Below are positions 38,906 through 52,890 of a stretch of 60,000 nucleotides of DNA, piece after piece. The notes below the pieces were generated by a model. That model saw nothing but the letters and a program-made list of their open reading frames with translations. It searched no databases and was not told the DNA's origin. Positions within the stretch are counted from its first letter, which is position 1. Each line of letters starts with the position of its first letter. The stretch covers positions 4,657,001 to 4,717,000 of the forward strand of contig NC_092673.1 in NCBI RefSeq assembly GCF_964355755.1, read 5' to 3'. The position numbers and the translations under genes were made by a program. This DNA is from Antedon mediterranea (taxonomy: Eukaryota; Echinodermata; Crinoidea; Comatulida; Antedonidae).

Positions 38906-40238
38906 CACGGACAAATTAAGCAGTGATGTTGGGAAGAAAACAATAATACATATGCTGCCAAATGTAATATGAAAACATAAAGTTATTTAAACTGAAATTA
39001 GACATACCGTAATTAATATTTATACGGTACCGAAAGCATATTGACTCCATGCACGCTCATGGTTTTTAAACAAAGTAAATGAAGTGATAATAAATACCAT
39101 AGGATTTGTATAATCATAAGTTATATTATTATCGTATGATTAATTAAGTATTTTTGCTTAGGCCTACAAACTAAGATAATTTAATTCATAAATTGTTGGT
39201 TCTCTCTCTTGAAGGTAAAATATAACTATTTTATTATTATATAACATCCACCAAGCTATGTATAAAATATATAACCGAATGACGATTGTTTTAAAAATTA
39301 TCTACTTAAATCAAGAAATAGCATTTCGTTTAAAACGAAATAAAAACCGGAGTAAATGAATGCAGTAGCCGCAAATATTCATATCACGCAACGTTTGTTT
39401 AAAAATTAGTCTCATATATACACTTTACCAACGAAGAGCTACTCAGCTACTTAAGTAGTTAAGAAAAGGAAAGTCCTCAATCACTACATCAAACTAACCT
39501 TCCTCACCACGTATAAGTATGTCGTATGATTGATTGCTATTTACCAAACAATTTTGTTAATGATGATCTTAACATATTCGAATTAATGACTGCGTTCATC
39601 AATCAACCAATATGTAATTGTAGCTTAATTATGATTGCTTATTAAGTGGATATTTGAGATTTATTCCAAACTTTTCCCGCTTAATATCGATAAAATAATC
39701 ATGACACTTGGCTTCTGGTGATGTTACTATAGATTTGATAATTTCATAGTTCGATTTTTCATTTTGAAGGGAAATAATATACAGATTACTGTAAGTATGT
39801 AGTTATTGTGTTATGGCATTGTAAACAGTGAACAGTGAAAACGGTAAAATGCAATATCGATCTAGGCCTAATTGATTTCCTAAAACCCGTCCAATTAAGT
39901 TGAGATAAAAAAAGAATTTGGGTCCCGACGTAATGAGTTTAAACATTGCAGAAAATGGGGTAATTATGAACAAATTATTTAAAAAATGACTTTGATTATT
40001 TATCAATTTTATAGTTGGAATTATAAATTATTCTTAATACTGTAATTGTTAAGACTCGTTTTGTCGTATTGTGAGTCGTGCAAAAGTTCAATACATTTTG
40101 TAAATTATTTAAGACAATGTTCATTAAAAGATGATGAGCTAAACTGAGAAAGTCTTCATGGTATTTTTATTTTGTTTTATCCATTCATTTAAAAATGACC
40201 ATTCTTGTTTAGAAACCCACTTTTGGGACTCCCTCAAC
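38906..40238. other. Noncoding AT-rich segment
   Basis: I see no gene or named repeat; several TAGGCCTA copies occur. Confidence 0.5.
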
Positions 40239-40366
40239 TAAAGCTGTGTGTACACTATCAAACTAGTTTGACAAAAAAGTGTGATGTGCCCAAATATGGT
40301 AGTGATATTCCAAAAATATGGTAGTGATATTACATCATCATGTCCATATGAGCACATCACATTTGT
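40239..40366. mobile_element. MITE family A, copy 7 (right end lost)
   Basis: TAAAGCTGTGTGTACACTAT..GTGATGTGCCCAAATATGG..GTCCATATGAGCACATCACA; the expected right terminal repeat is replaced by unrelated sequence. Confidence 0.85.
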
Positions 40367-43300
40367 TGATGTTTATGCATTGATAAATCAATCGAAAGGA
40401 TAAACAGACCGACCGACAGACAGACAAATCAACCAAATAACCAACAGTATTAATATAGCGTAGAGAATTATAGTGAACTATAATAATATCTCTATTGTTA
40501 TAGTATGGACTATGTATTGGTACTTCACTTTTGAATGAGATGCACATTTGTGAAGGTGCATAATAGGCCCTAACAAGAAATACAAAATTCAGTAATCGAT
40601 GTAATGTGAAAGAAAAAGCTAGGCAGAAATATTGGAATGTGGAATATGAAAAAAACGTGTAAATCTACGATTTTCAATAGAGAACATTTAGAGGCATAAC
40701 AGGAAAATTATTAACGGTCTAATATCGTGATTAACGGTCGATGGCTCTATAGAACATACTTCTGTATGTTTGTTATTGTTTATTTTTGGCTAAATAAATG
40801 ATATAATATGATACTAATGTTATTGTTGACTTATTTTATTACATTATTGTTAATACCTATATTTTACAAACTAAGATTTGCAAGGTATTTTTCATCATCA
40901 ATATCTTAAACTAGTTTTGTGAATGTATGTTATATTTGTAGCCTTAAACATTTGTAAGCCTTCAAATAAAGTTTAACCAACTTGTCACTAGGTATGGTGC
41001 GCCGAATCCGTCAAAATACGTTACTGTCATATGATACCTTAATCGAAGGTTATATTCAATACTACTATACTATGTAGGTTAGTGCAAGGAAATAGATATA
41101 AATCATTATACATTTCCTAATACAATCTTTCATATGTAGTTGAATGGAGCCAAATATCTGTTTAAAATGTTATACCTTACAGTAGGCATAGTATTACTAT
41201 ATTTTGCAATGATGTCACACATTTCCATAGAGCTGGCTTCTCCTAAAGGGTTTAAATAAACCCCATTCTGGTTAGGGCCCTATATCATAAGGAAATAAAA
41301 TATGTACATTTATAATACAATAATGAAAACACTATCAAATTGGTATACATACATCGATATATTCCAATCACAAATCTCGTAAAATTAGGTTCATTTAACC
41401 AAGTATTTTCTCTACAGCCCTCAATATCACCTGATTACGTGTACATCATTCCAATAATTAACTATGTTCCGCATAGTTACTTTAAACATTTGCGTATCAT
41501 ATATTTATGACAACTCAACTTACAATTTCATTTTCATTTGCATTGCAAACAAGATCACGATATGTTTACTAATTGATTCGTTATCTACGCTATTTTTAAA
41601 TACATTAAATGTCAATATTATATTTTATGACAATTTTACGCTGTTGATACAGGATTGATACAATTTCGATAACGCAATCAACTACATCGTAAATCTTGAT
41701 CGGCCAATAAAACCTGCTTCTCACTAACTTCTTGCATAGATATATTTTTATAGTCAACTTTAATATCACTATGCTAACATTAATTAGATGTTAAACGTGT
41801 CCACATGATGTCAATAATGAAATGCAGAAATAATCAGTGGCGTGTGCGTATAACGTTGGCGCGTGCGTACCAACGTGACGCGCGCGTATGAAACATGTAT
41901 AGTAATACCATTTCATCAAGATTTGAACGCGCGTCTCGAGTTGTGACGTCACAGACAAAACCCTCACGCAAAAAGGTAGGTGAAGGTTTTTAAAAATTGT
42001 TTTCCTATCGTTTTTCATTAGTTTTTCTATAGAGAAATACCATAATGATTTTTCATATGAAAAATAAATATTTCGCCTTTGATTATTAATTTGAGAGTCA
42101 TTACTAATGGAGTTACAAAATAAACGAATCTATTCGTTTATATGTATTTATTTTGCCAACATAAACAAAACAGTAAGTCAACTATTTAAATACGTTTGAT
42201 TAATATTGTTGTTTTTATTTCATCGCGTTTATCGTTTCATATCCCTAATTGCACACTTATTACTATCTTACTCTCGCAAGTTCACGTTAAATAAATACTG
42301 TAAATTTGCATGATAAATATATTGAGATTTGTTTTTTTTTCTTATTTTTCAGAGACGCTTTTAGGTTGGTGGTCGATTGTTATCCCAATCCCTGTGTTAA
42401 GAGGGATTAAGTGTGGATCATGATAATCCCAAACTAATCTCGATAGGATTAAGAAACAGAGGTTGTATAATTGAACCTCGCCATACTATTAAAATGCAGT
42501 TTATCATGGTTTATTATAAGATATGAATGACAAGTATACATTTGGTGAAGAGTATAACTTTAAAAATAACTCACGACTATCGCAAAATAAACGTGCAAAA
42601 CAAAATGGAAAGAATTATTTTCTGATATAATTCTTAAATAAATACATTTTTGACAATTAATAAATTTAATTTAAATATTACTGAAGATTTAGAAAACAGT
42701 ATTGTATGAAAAAACCAGCACAAAAATCCTAAGCCCACAAATAAATATTGAAGACAATTATAATATAATACAAAGAGGCAATGTAAAAATAGGCCTAACC
42801 AATTACACTATTCCCATGTTACATTATACAGTAATAATATTAGAAATAATAGGCCTATAAAGATAACATTCTATATGATTACCTTACGTTTATATTATTA
42901 TTATTATATTAATTTAATGTTTATATTAAATATGTAATGGCCAGCATTGTGATCCCTCACTTCCAGTATGCCGCGATATATAGGCATTCACAACAAAGTC
43001 ATATAAATATTGTCATACCGCTACATACACTTATTTTATTGTCCCTATCCATAAATAATGAAACATTCTGTAAAACTTTAATAGTGTGATTTATTACTCT
43101 TTAATATGAGGTCAAAGTTCGAATTCAACGTCACTACAAAGAATGTATGGATTTTGGGAATCTTTTGAAGAAAAAACTGTGTAGGCCTAAAACACGCTAT
43201 AGCGTGTCAGTCATTCGTTACCAACCATCTAAAAGGACCGACCGACAAACCAAAAAGTAGGCATAATGTACCGATATAAAGAGGTTAACTGAGTTCAAAA

Positions 43301-44136
43301 ACATTGAATATTGGACCTTCACCTTCATCCTTAGATTAACTTACATTTAGAAATATGAAAATAAACAAAGCGATAAAATAAATCTAAAACAAACTAACTT
43401 AAAAATGTATAATTTAAAGATCCTTTGCTTCATTATATTTTATGTTACAAGGAAGAATTCATACTTTGTAATTATATTTGTTTGTATCCACTATTTCTCT
43501 CAAGTTTTATGGATTTATTAAAATGTACTGTTGTAGTTTTCAACAGTATTTAAAATAGGACTGTTCAAGGACTTAAACTAATACAAAATGTAGGCTATAT
43601 ATACCGTAACATTAATATACATATACATATACAATAATTTTTATTCATGGCTTTCTTTATTTTCATTTGCACTTTTAAGTACGATTTACGGTTTATCAAT
43701 CACAATTAAATAAACCTAACTTTGGAAAATGTATTCTTTTTTTAAAAAAATGAATGCGTTTGGGCGATTTCAACAGTTTTACCAAAATGGCATATAATTG
43801 ACAAGGGAATGGGCTTAAAAAGAAAACATATTAATAATAAATGACTCAATCAAAAGGAAATGAAATTTCTCCCAAAAAAATTACAGAAACTAATGTAAAA
43901 CTTAAATGTCTAACTTTTGTTTTACTCATTATTCATTATTTATGACATTTATATTTCTCCCAGAAGTGCGATAAATGTAAAATGAAGTCCACATTATTGC
44001 CAAAAATGATCAAGTGATGTCGTTGAGGAATAGGCAACTGACAATCGCAGATAAACTCAATACTACATTTGGGAAAATATTCTTTTAAAAAGTGACAGTT
44101 TCCTCAGTGGAGTAGGAGTCAAATGTCAGAGGTTAT
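40367..44136. other. Noncoding region downstream of Msx
   Basis: No gene seen. Notable points are a CpG-rich patch with a full CRE (41825-41960) and three evenly spaced TAATCC/GGATTA sites at 42404, 42424 and 42446. Confidence 0.5.
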
Positions 44137-44394
44137 GAACTTACATGAAACATGTAACATTGACAATAGATACAGTTGCACGATAACTAAACTGATTGAA
44201 AACGTTGAAATCAAATCATTTGAGCTTGCGCGTGTGTAAACATATTGGAACTAAAAGGAGAGAAGAAACTTACATGACACATGTAACATTGACAATAGAT
44301 ACAGTTGCACGATAACTAAACTGATTGAAAACTTTGAAATCAAATTATATGAGCTTGCGCGTGTGTAAAAATAATGGAACCAAAAAGAGGGAAA
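44137..44394. repeat. 129-bp tandem duplication
   Basis: Two adjacent copies, 44137-44265 and 44266-44394, differ at only a few positions; both contain ACATGTAACATTGACAATAG and GAGCTTGCGCGTGTGTAAA. Confidence 0.92.
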
Positions 44395-47049
44395 CGCCAT
44401 TTCATGGAACTTTAAAATAAAAACCCAAAGATAGGCTCTTGTACTACTGTCATTAAAGAGAATGGGAAAATATTATATAACTTACGGTAATAAATATAAC
44501 ACATATAATTAATATATTAATGGATATAATTATATATCTAAGTTATTGGTTAGAAATTAGTTTAAATACTTACAGTATAATGACTTATGAAAACAATACT
44601 GTATTGTAGTTATTTTATAATTATTCATATTGTATTTATAAGACAAGTTATATATAGGCCTATCAGCTCTATGACCACGATATTTAGAATGTAAATATAA
44701 CGATAAAATATACATTTATTGTATAAAATTAAAATATGTATTTTTATTTTATACAAGAAATAAAAGTGGGTGATATCCCCACATAAGAGAAAGAAAACAC
44801 TTAATAAATGCACCTTAGACTCGTATCTAGATGACCGTCAATAGTCAGTTAGGATCTACCTAATGACAGCTGCAGAATCGGGTGTTTTCTTTAGAATCGT
44901 GCATGATACCTATGTAGGCTTGTCTTTGAATTTAAAAATCTAATGTATACGTTGTTTAAAAAAATGTATAATGCGTTTGGTTTCTTTAATTTTTACGTTA
45001 TTGATGCTTAACATACTGTACGTTGTTTTAAACCTTTTAAGAAACACCAGTAGCCCTACAATTGATTTTCGCGCGATATTGATACTTTTGTTGTTGTTGA
45101 TAAACGTTTGGTTAATTCAACGAATAATAACCAGTAGTGCGATCATTCAAAACGGAAATTGCATTTCAACATTTCAACAATTCTTTCTTTTTAATTAACT
45201 TGCTATTTACTTTTTAAATACATACGCCTGTGTGATGTAATTTTCAATTTATTTTTTGATTTTGAAAGAAAGTTGCAAAGTTTAGGTAATGATTTTTTTG
45301 AAGATCGGTTCGCGTAAATCTGATTTATCTCAATTACAATGGAAGGGAAAACACAACGTGATACCAAAACTGTCGCGTCTCCGCCTTTGATCAGCCCTTT
45401 GTTCTTTGCCGACTCTACTTGAAGATTCGACCAATTTTGTACATACCACTGCAAAGATCTTGGGGCTATCCTCTGCTTGAGACATATTGCTGGATGATAG
45501 TGGATATCAAAAGTTTCTTTTCGCGGAATGATATCCAACTGCGATATCTGTTTGTATAGCATATTGAGGTAATCGCTATGTCAATACGACTGACAAATAA
45601 GATTCCAATATGATACTGTTACAATTCATAATTACAATCTTGTAAATATAACTCGTATGCGTTTCCTTTTAAAAAACTTTAAAAAAAAAAATTGTCAGTC
45701 CTCTTTAAAGAATCTAAAGCAAACAAATTTTGATGACATACCTAATTGTAATGCAATTGTAGCAGTGTTTCCCATATTTATATATAACCGGGAGAGGTTA
45801 ACCCTTTGACCTTAAAGTCCTGCTTGGTGTGCATATGTGTTTTCAATTTGAGTAGCCCTACTGTTACTAATTGTTACCCGCCGTACAATACAAGGGAGCG
45901 AGTCGTGCAATACATCAACGGTTTCTAATTAGTAAAAATAACATCGTAGCCTGGATTTCTTTTTGAGCATTGCGATTCATGAGCAGCCTACTAAATTCAT
46001 CATGACGGATGGTGGAGGAGAGTTTGTCCCTTGTTAGCCGGCGAATTAGCTATGACGCCAATAGGCTGCCGTGAGCGGCCTGCATATCTACTCAGTAAAA
46101 CCTCACATTGAATACCTAATCACCACGATGTTATTTGACCACAAAAAAAGCCTATAAACATGAGTAAAAACTATACAAAACAGGGGTACATCTGTAACAA
46201 TCCAAATGATAGATTTAACATTAAATACATTTTCAGTATAGTTTTCCACTTCTGCAAAAGACATTGAAGTATGGGCGTCAGGTAAACATCTTTCAGACAA
46301 CTTATTGAAAGAAATAAATTGGATTAACTCAATAATTGTTAAAGTTTACGAAGCAATTAACCGTTGATTGAATACAGAGCAAGTGTATTTAACTGTTGGC
46401 AGTTTTATGGTCCAATGCATTATACCCATGGTCTAGTAAAATATGTCGTTCTTCTATTACCTTTAAATTAGTCAATTAATAAAAATACTACTACCGAGGC
46501 AATTCCCACAATTTCAACTCATTGGAAAACTGGTTACTCGGCCATGACAGCCTAAAGAACCCGTAACAAAATTAATAAAAATTATGTTTTTCCAAGGTTT
46601 AAGAAAACCGACGCCTTATTGTTCATATTGTTTTTTTCAGAAAGAAAGAAAATTAATAATGTTCCCTAAGTTAATAAAAACGCCTTTTTAATGTTTCTGA
46701 AAAGTGCAAACATAATTGGTAATATATTACCCAATTATATTTAGAATGATTAAAAATATGTTATAAAATTCAGCTATAAAAAAAAAACTTCAAAGTTTCT
46801 ATTCTAAGGAAAAGTGAAAAAAGGTAAAAAATAAATTTATAGTAAAGAAATCTAAGAAACATTATTCCTGGGGTGGGGTAAAAAAAGTTTCTACATTAGA
46901 GTAGGCCTACAAAATGAGTGTTTTAAAAACAGAATTGGTGCTGTGGAAGAAAATATTGTAAATAAAAAAATCCAGAGAGTGTAACTAATAAACATTACAA
47001 ACTGTTATCAAGAGTAACACACATTTGGAGATGCTTTCAAGAGGACAGA
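44395..47049. other. Noncoding AT-rich segment
   Basis: No supported gene. A 119-codon minus-strand frame with a real ATG (45203-45562) has no recognisable domain and is treated as chance. TAGGCCTA occurs twice. Confidence 0.4.
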
Positions 47050-47450
47050 TACGAAATTTACTATTAACAAATGTTGTGTAAGAGTGGAAATCACTAAAAA
47101 AAAGTACAAGAATTTATATTACTGTTCACAGTATTTAAAACGAATTTTCTAGAAAACGATAATAAAAAAGATTTTAAAAAAGAAAAAATATTACTTTAAA
47201 AAAATCACTATAATGTTTGTAATGAAATTCAACAATAGATAACAAACTTGCACAGGAGTTTCAATAGTAATATCATTATTGTATTACGTAACACTACACA
47301 CAAAAGTACAATATTTTATATATTACTGTATTTAGAACGAATTTTCTAGAAAACAATAAGAAAAACGATTTTTTTAAAAATAGGCCTACAGTACCAATTA
47401 AAGAAGTTTTAATATGAAAAATCACTTCTGTAATGAGATTTAACAATAAT
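47050..47450. repeat. Degenerate direct repeat, period about 197 bp
   Basis: GAACGAATTTTCTAGAAAAC-like sequence recurs at 47141 and 47338, with similar flanks (AAAGTACAA..ATTACTGT before; AATGAAATTCAACAATA or AATGAGATTTAACAATA after). An old tandem duplication. Confidence 0.6.
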
Positions 47451-49062
47451 ACAAAAAAAAACTTTCACAAAGATTTTAAACCGAATATTAATGCCATTAT
47501 TCTATTTAAAAAATCCATCCACATCAGTAAAGTGGGTTTGCCAAAATAACATTCCATAATACAAAATTGAAAGACTCGCAACATCAGGTAAAAAGGTTTA
47601 AAGTTAAAACGTTGCAAACTCTTTTATATTTCTGTAACTCTTTAACAAATTGTCAGATGTTTCAGTTTATTAACCTGAAAAGGTTATTAAGTTGGCTTTC
47701 TCCTGACTGCCATCACTCGAAAGCCGTCAAGTGTTGATTAAAATTCCAAACAAATTAATGAGTGAACAAGAAAGGTCGGGTGTAAAGTAATTACCAGAAA
47801 AACCAACACAGAAATTAATTTCTCATCGCCTTATAGATTGCAAGTCGATGTCTTGTATATGTTGCACTGAACATATATACGTCACTCATGTTGCCAGTTA
47901 GTATTTCGATGTGTCGGCGCCTCATATCTCAGTCAGCGGTCCATAGTTCATGCATTGGATACAATATCATCGTCAGAGAATTATTGGCCCGCTATAGTAG
48001 TAATTGTATAATAAATTGCATTACTGCCTTATTAGGAGCCGATAGCTAGCCTTGCCGTAAGCAACTTGTTGTGTCGCGCGCATACAGGGGTTGAGTAAAC
48101 TATAGGCCCTCTTGAATACCAGGCGCCATCCAGAACATCTCGCAGAAGTGGCCTACGATGTTCCTCTCAGCGTTGAAAGTATGCGGCGCATTAGTACTTC
48201 GGCAAAGTTAGGATCGGTGTCTTTTTATCATCTCTATAGGCATGCAGCTTCTTTGCATGTTGTTGGTATTTGTTCAGTGGGTATTAACGTGTATGTCATT
48301 GGTCTGATTGATTATATTGCAGACCTATTGTACACAGGCCTCTCCCAGCATCACCCGACTGAGTACCCGCTAACTAGTTAGGACAATAATTACATGCCAG
48401 TGTCGGTACTCTTTGTGCTGACATGCCCTCGTTACCTTTAGCAATAGATGCGATACTGTAACTTTTTAAGCGAAGTAACTGGGAGACTAATTAAAATTTA
48501 AGCATTAAGTAAAAACTTTCATGATGTCCCAAGGCTCTCAACTTGAGCTGAGTTTTGTCGTTTTATATCAAGAAATATTGGACAATTTGGTTGGACAGAA
48601 AGTCTCCATATGCAAATTAAAATAACCGTTTGAATCCATACTTCGTGAGGAAACGAAATAATCACTAATTTATTTTAAATATCCATCTTAAGTTAATAAA
48701 TGAACTAAAAAGAACCGTAACAATGTTTCCATTTTTTTATCTCGTCATACAAAATATTACATGCTTAGTTTATTCCTAGTAACACTAACAGTAAAAACAA
48801 TCGTAACTCTACTCAAATAGAGTCAACATTGGTCCAACGTAAGCCTACATGATTTAAGTTAAGACTAGTTTGACAATTCAATTTCAAATGTTCCGATGAA
48901 TTTTTATCAAGATTATGACGAGATTCATTTTGAAAAAAAAACACGACACGTTGTTGGATTTAGGTTCAGTTTTAAAAAATGATTTAAGAATTACCCATTG
49001 AAATGTTGCTAAATACTGTACTGTACTGTAGACCTAATGCTTTTGTATAAAACAAATAAGCC
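47451..49062. other. Noncoding segment with a less AT-rich stretch
   Basis: 47,850-48,380 is less AT-rich than its neighbours and could be regulatory or a decayed exon. A frame at 48112-48381 lacks an ATG start and is not called. Confidence 0.35.
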
Positions 49063-49467
49063 TAAAGGCCCGTTCACACTAGGACGATAACGATCGACGA
49101 TAATAGACAATAATTTGCATTTTTCATACATAAAATAAAAGAAATATAAAACCTTTTCATTCTAGAACTATAGAATAACCATCTATGCTTCCTTTGATGA
49201 AAATTATATTTTCAGACGTCCAATCAAATGACGTCATGATTAGTAAGAGCAATAATATCGTGACAATACAACGATTTTATTGTTTTTATGTATCATGACG
49301 TAATTTGATTGGAATTTTAAAAATATTTTTATTATCAAAGACAGCATAAATGATTATCCTATAGTCCTAGAACGAAACCCTTTCTAATTTCTTTTGTTTT
49401 ATGTTAAAAAAATGCATGCTTATATGTTTATCGTCGATCGTTATCGTCCTAGTGTAAATGGGCCTTA
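49063..49467. mobile_element. MITE family C with long inverted repeats (about 405 bp)
   Basis: The ends TAAAGGCCCGTTCACACTAG and CTAGTGTAAATGGGCCTTA continue inwards as GACGATAACGATCGACGATA on both sides, with weaker symmetry for over 100 bp (TTTGCATTTTT, AACCATCTATGCT and counterparts). There is a CRE-like TGACGTCA inside. No transposase. Confidence 0.9.
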
Positions 49468-51158
49468 ACAATGTATAGTGTGCTATGTGGCCTACTACGG
49501 TACTACATGATTTATAAAATGATGAATGAGAATAAAGAGATATTACGGTACAGAAGTAGTGTTGATTTGTATTTATTTTATTCTCAGTGAACATACCGAT
49601 AGTGTTATTATTCATTGGTTTGTACAACCTTTACCACCTTTCTGGTTCTTATTTCACTGTAATGTACATTACAACAGATGGTTTTATGTCAGCTGCCTCC
49701 ACGATACTTAGCTTACGTCAAAGCTTGTAAATAGTTCACTAAATTACGCTACTTTTACTATTAAATAATGATCTTTGCCGGTGTTTCCTAAGCACGATTG
49801 AGTCTAGCACAAAGTATGGCGAAACCATTTTAAAGCGGAATGAGACATATTGTGTGTTTTGACGGTTTCAAATGTATTCGTTAATGTTAATGATGTTCGA
49901 TTTATAAAGCGCTTCTACAATCAAAAGATTGTCCCAAAGCGCTGAGAGAAAAAACAGAAAGAAATTACAAAGAAAAAAATGGGTTTTTCAAGAGTGTTTT
50001 GAAAACTATGATAGAAGATGCATTTTTAATAGGATTCGAATGAAAATGTAGAGTGCATAACTTTTGTTACGTCACTCATTTTATTATTCATAGTTTACTA
50101 TGTATTTGTGAATTCATGATGACCTCTGTGACCTGATTGTGACGAGAATTACAGAACATCCGTCGATAAAATATTCTATTTATATTTAGTAGAATAGGCC
50201 TACTTAGCCGAATGGGTAAAGGGGAACGGCGCGGTTACTCTACGTGCGGTTTAGGAGGATATAGAGAACAAAGTTTCAGGTTTAAATATAGAGGCCTAGA
50301 TATTTTTTGCAGCGAAATTATTATCCAATTTATATTAATACATATTTCGAGGAATAATTTTATTCTAGTGGTAGAGAATGAATTTCATACCTGCGACTCC
50401 AACAATATTTCCAAAAATGGTAGTCAACCAAACCGCCATCCGCATAAATTTATATAATTTATTTAGTCTGGCCTATTTTCTTTGTCTTTTTAACTAAACC
50501 TCTGTAGGCCTTATAAAGCCTTGTATATTCCAATGGTAATTTATTAGATGTATTTGTGTAGTGCACAGATCATATTTTCCTTTCAGTTGGTTTCACATTT
50601 TGGCCATTTTTTAAAGAGTAACTACAGTGGTAAAACCAAGACATAAGCGTTCCATAGAAGAAAACAAATAAAATCGTGTGGAAATTGAGGTTAAAGGAGA
50701 CGTTGAATAAAAATGATAAAATGAAGTGAAGAACTCAATCCAATTATCATTTGCATTATGTATAAGTATACGGAATTTAAGGGGAATGTGGTCATGCTAA
50801 AGTGAGTTAATTGTCAAAGCAATATGAAAGAATAATCTTCAGTAACCACATACAATTCCTAGAAAGTAGTAAGCCTTTTGCCATTTACCCATGACTGTTG
50901 AGTAAACATGACCATTTTAATTTCAATGTTGTTTACTGTTTTTATATTTAATTGCCTACAACACATTGTGTACAATTTTACTAATAATAAATTGTGTACA
51001 ATGTATTATGCTTATATTTTCTTATGAATTTTAACGTTTGTATTGAAAATGGTACGTTTTCAGCCTTCTGGATATTTATAGCAGTGTTCAGATTTTTTGG
51101 ACAATATTTATCTGAATTATTGTTTTGTATTGAAATACACCAATAACCATCGAAACTA
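49468..51158. other. Noncoding segment
   Basis: No gene seen. A phrase at 49,900-49,945 with two GCGCT boxes resembles the repeat at 18,880. Confidence 0.4.
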
Positions 51159-51355
51159 CACTGTAAAAATAGTGTTTAAAACCTAAACGTGTCTTTATAT
51201 GTGTCACAATATAACAATCAACACGTCACTGATGTGTTGAGTTGGATACAGACTAATGTATTTAGAACCTAAACATTTTCATATCTAAACGCTAAACGTG
51301 TGGAAAAAGTGAGTACAAAATACTTGTTTAAGATCTAAACACTATTTTTACAGTG
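51159..51355. mobile_element. Small inverted-repeat element (CACTGTAAAAATAG ends)
   Basis: About 197 bp with 20-bp terminal inverted repeats CACTGTAAAAATAGTGTTTA, and weaker symmetry further in (CTAAACGTGT and ACACGTTTAG-like blocks). The ends resemble hAT-type or similar MITEs, but I could not find an 8-bp target duplication. Confidence 0.85.
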
Positions 51356-52140
51356 AAGCACGATATTACAACGTTGTGACAAGGCGCACGCATGTGTGTT
51401 GATGTAGTATTACACACGACATGATGTGTCCGATACTTCCTGCTATCGTCCCCTTCAAGTGTTATCTTGTCGAGCTGTCCATCGTACCCAGACCGTATCG
51501 ACTTGGGGATATACTCTGTAGATACTGGGGAATAAAATATGTCACTCAATACAGAATATTATTTCAGACCCGTATTGTTGTGTCATTCGATATCGTCTCA
51601 TATTACATATGTACATGTTGCTTTCAAACATCAAATGTCCATAAATGAACTGATTTAGGGCCTAATATATTATGGCAAAAGTGTAAAGAAAGTTTTTAAA
51701 AATTGTTACATACAGTAAAAACTTTAGGATAATTGAATCGAAATACTAAGTATTAATACGGAACTTAAACATAGGCCTCTATTAATAACTATTTGTTTTA
51801 TTCAGTATTTTGTTAAAAGTAAGAAAGACTTTGTATCGCGGTTTGTGAAAAGCTATAAATAGTAAAATAAAAGAGGATTTAAAAAAGTACAATAACATTA
51901 TTTCTTTTTGTTAATGGAAAGACTTTCAGTTTTATTACAGTTTTATCTGTCTTTCTACTTTGGTTTGTGGGAAACTATAAATAATAAGATGATGTATAGC
52001 CTAAAAGACAATAAAATTCAATTAGCGATGATTATTACCATCATATTATTTTTATGCCTCATGTTAATATCAATAATGACGATAAAAAAATAAAAACAAT
52101 AATATAAACATTTTTTATTTTATTATATTTTTTTTTAAAA

Positions 52141-52266
52141 CTTTATCACTAGCCTACACATAACATAACAAAAAGGCAGCGAAAGGAAAGGGATGAACAG
52201 GTTAAACTTTATCACTACACAGAACATAACAAAAAGGCAGCGAAAAGAAAGGGATGAACAGGTAAA
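52141..52266. repeat. Tandem duplication, period 66 bp
   Basis: CTTTATCACT..AACATAACAAAAAGGCAGCG..AAAGGGATGAACAGG occurs twice in a row; the second copy has a 5-bp deletion. Confidence 0.92.
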
Positions 52267-52789
52267 ATGACTATGATAATTGTTTCTGTAGACTTCTCAT
52301 TTATCAATTATATCGAAGAGGCTTACTTTTTGACACCCTGCCCTTAATAACGACTGCCACAAGCTCAATCTCAACACGAATACAAATTTAAAGTAGGCGC
52401 TTTATCATAATATTTCTCCATGAATATTAATTATTAATTCTGCCCGTTGTTATTTTACTTCGACGATAATCATTTGCATTTCGTTAAATTAGTGTCGGTT
52501 TCGTGCCCTTTGTTTCATTATAACTTGATCACATAATATAAAGTAATAATTAATGAACACTAACACAAATTATCGTCTTCGCTACATCAAAATGAATAAA
52601 ACATTATTCGGAAAGATCAAAGAAAATGTTACAGTATTCCCTACCAGCACATTTGGTAATATTTATTTATATTTTTCTTTATAAATATTGTTATTTTTAT
52701 GTTTTAAATTTCAGAACGATAGAAAATAAAATTATCATGCAATAAAAAATACCTTTAAATAACGTAGTATAAAACTGACTCCAAATAAC
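52267..52789. other. Noncoding AT-rich segment
   Basis: Nothing recognisable. Confidence 0.4.
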
Positions 52790-52890
52790 GGTGTGAATGG
52801 AAATAAAGAAACAAACAACGAGAGGCAAGCCATGATTCAACGTTTCGATCTTTATTTGATCATCACCAGGAAATGAAAATACCTATTATA
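52790..52890. mobile_element. Possible Penelope-like element terminal fragment
   Basis: CAACGTTTCGATCTTTATTT followed by GATCATCACCAGGAAATGAA has the GTTTCG...TCATCA-CAGG pattern of Penelope-like element ends. No coding part. Motif-based only. Confidence 0.3.

Noticed and set aside
45203-45562. 119-codon minus frame with a true ATG
   Set aside because: No family, signal peptide or neighbouring exons recognised. Length alone is not enough in this DNA, though RNA-seq could revive it.
48112-48381. 89-codon plus frame in a less AT-rich stretch
   Set aside because: It begins with TTG, and no conserved motif was seen.
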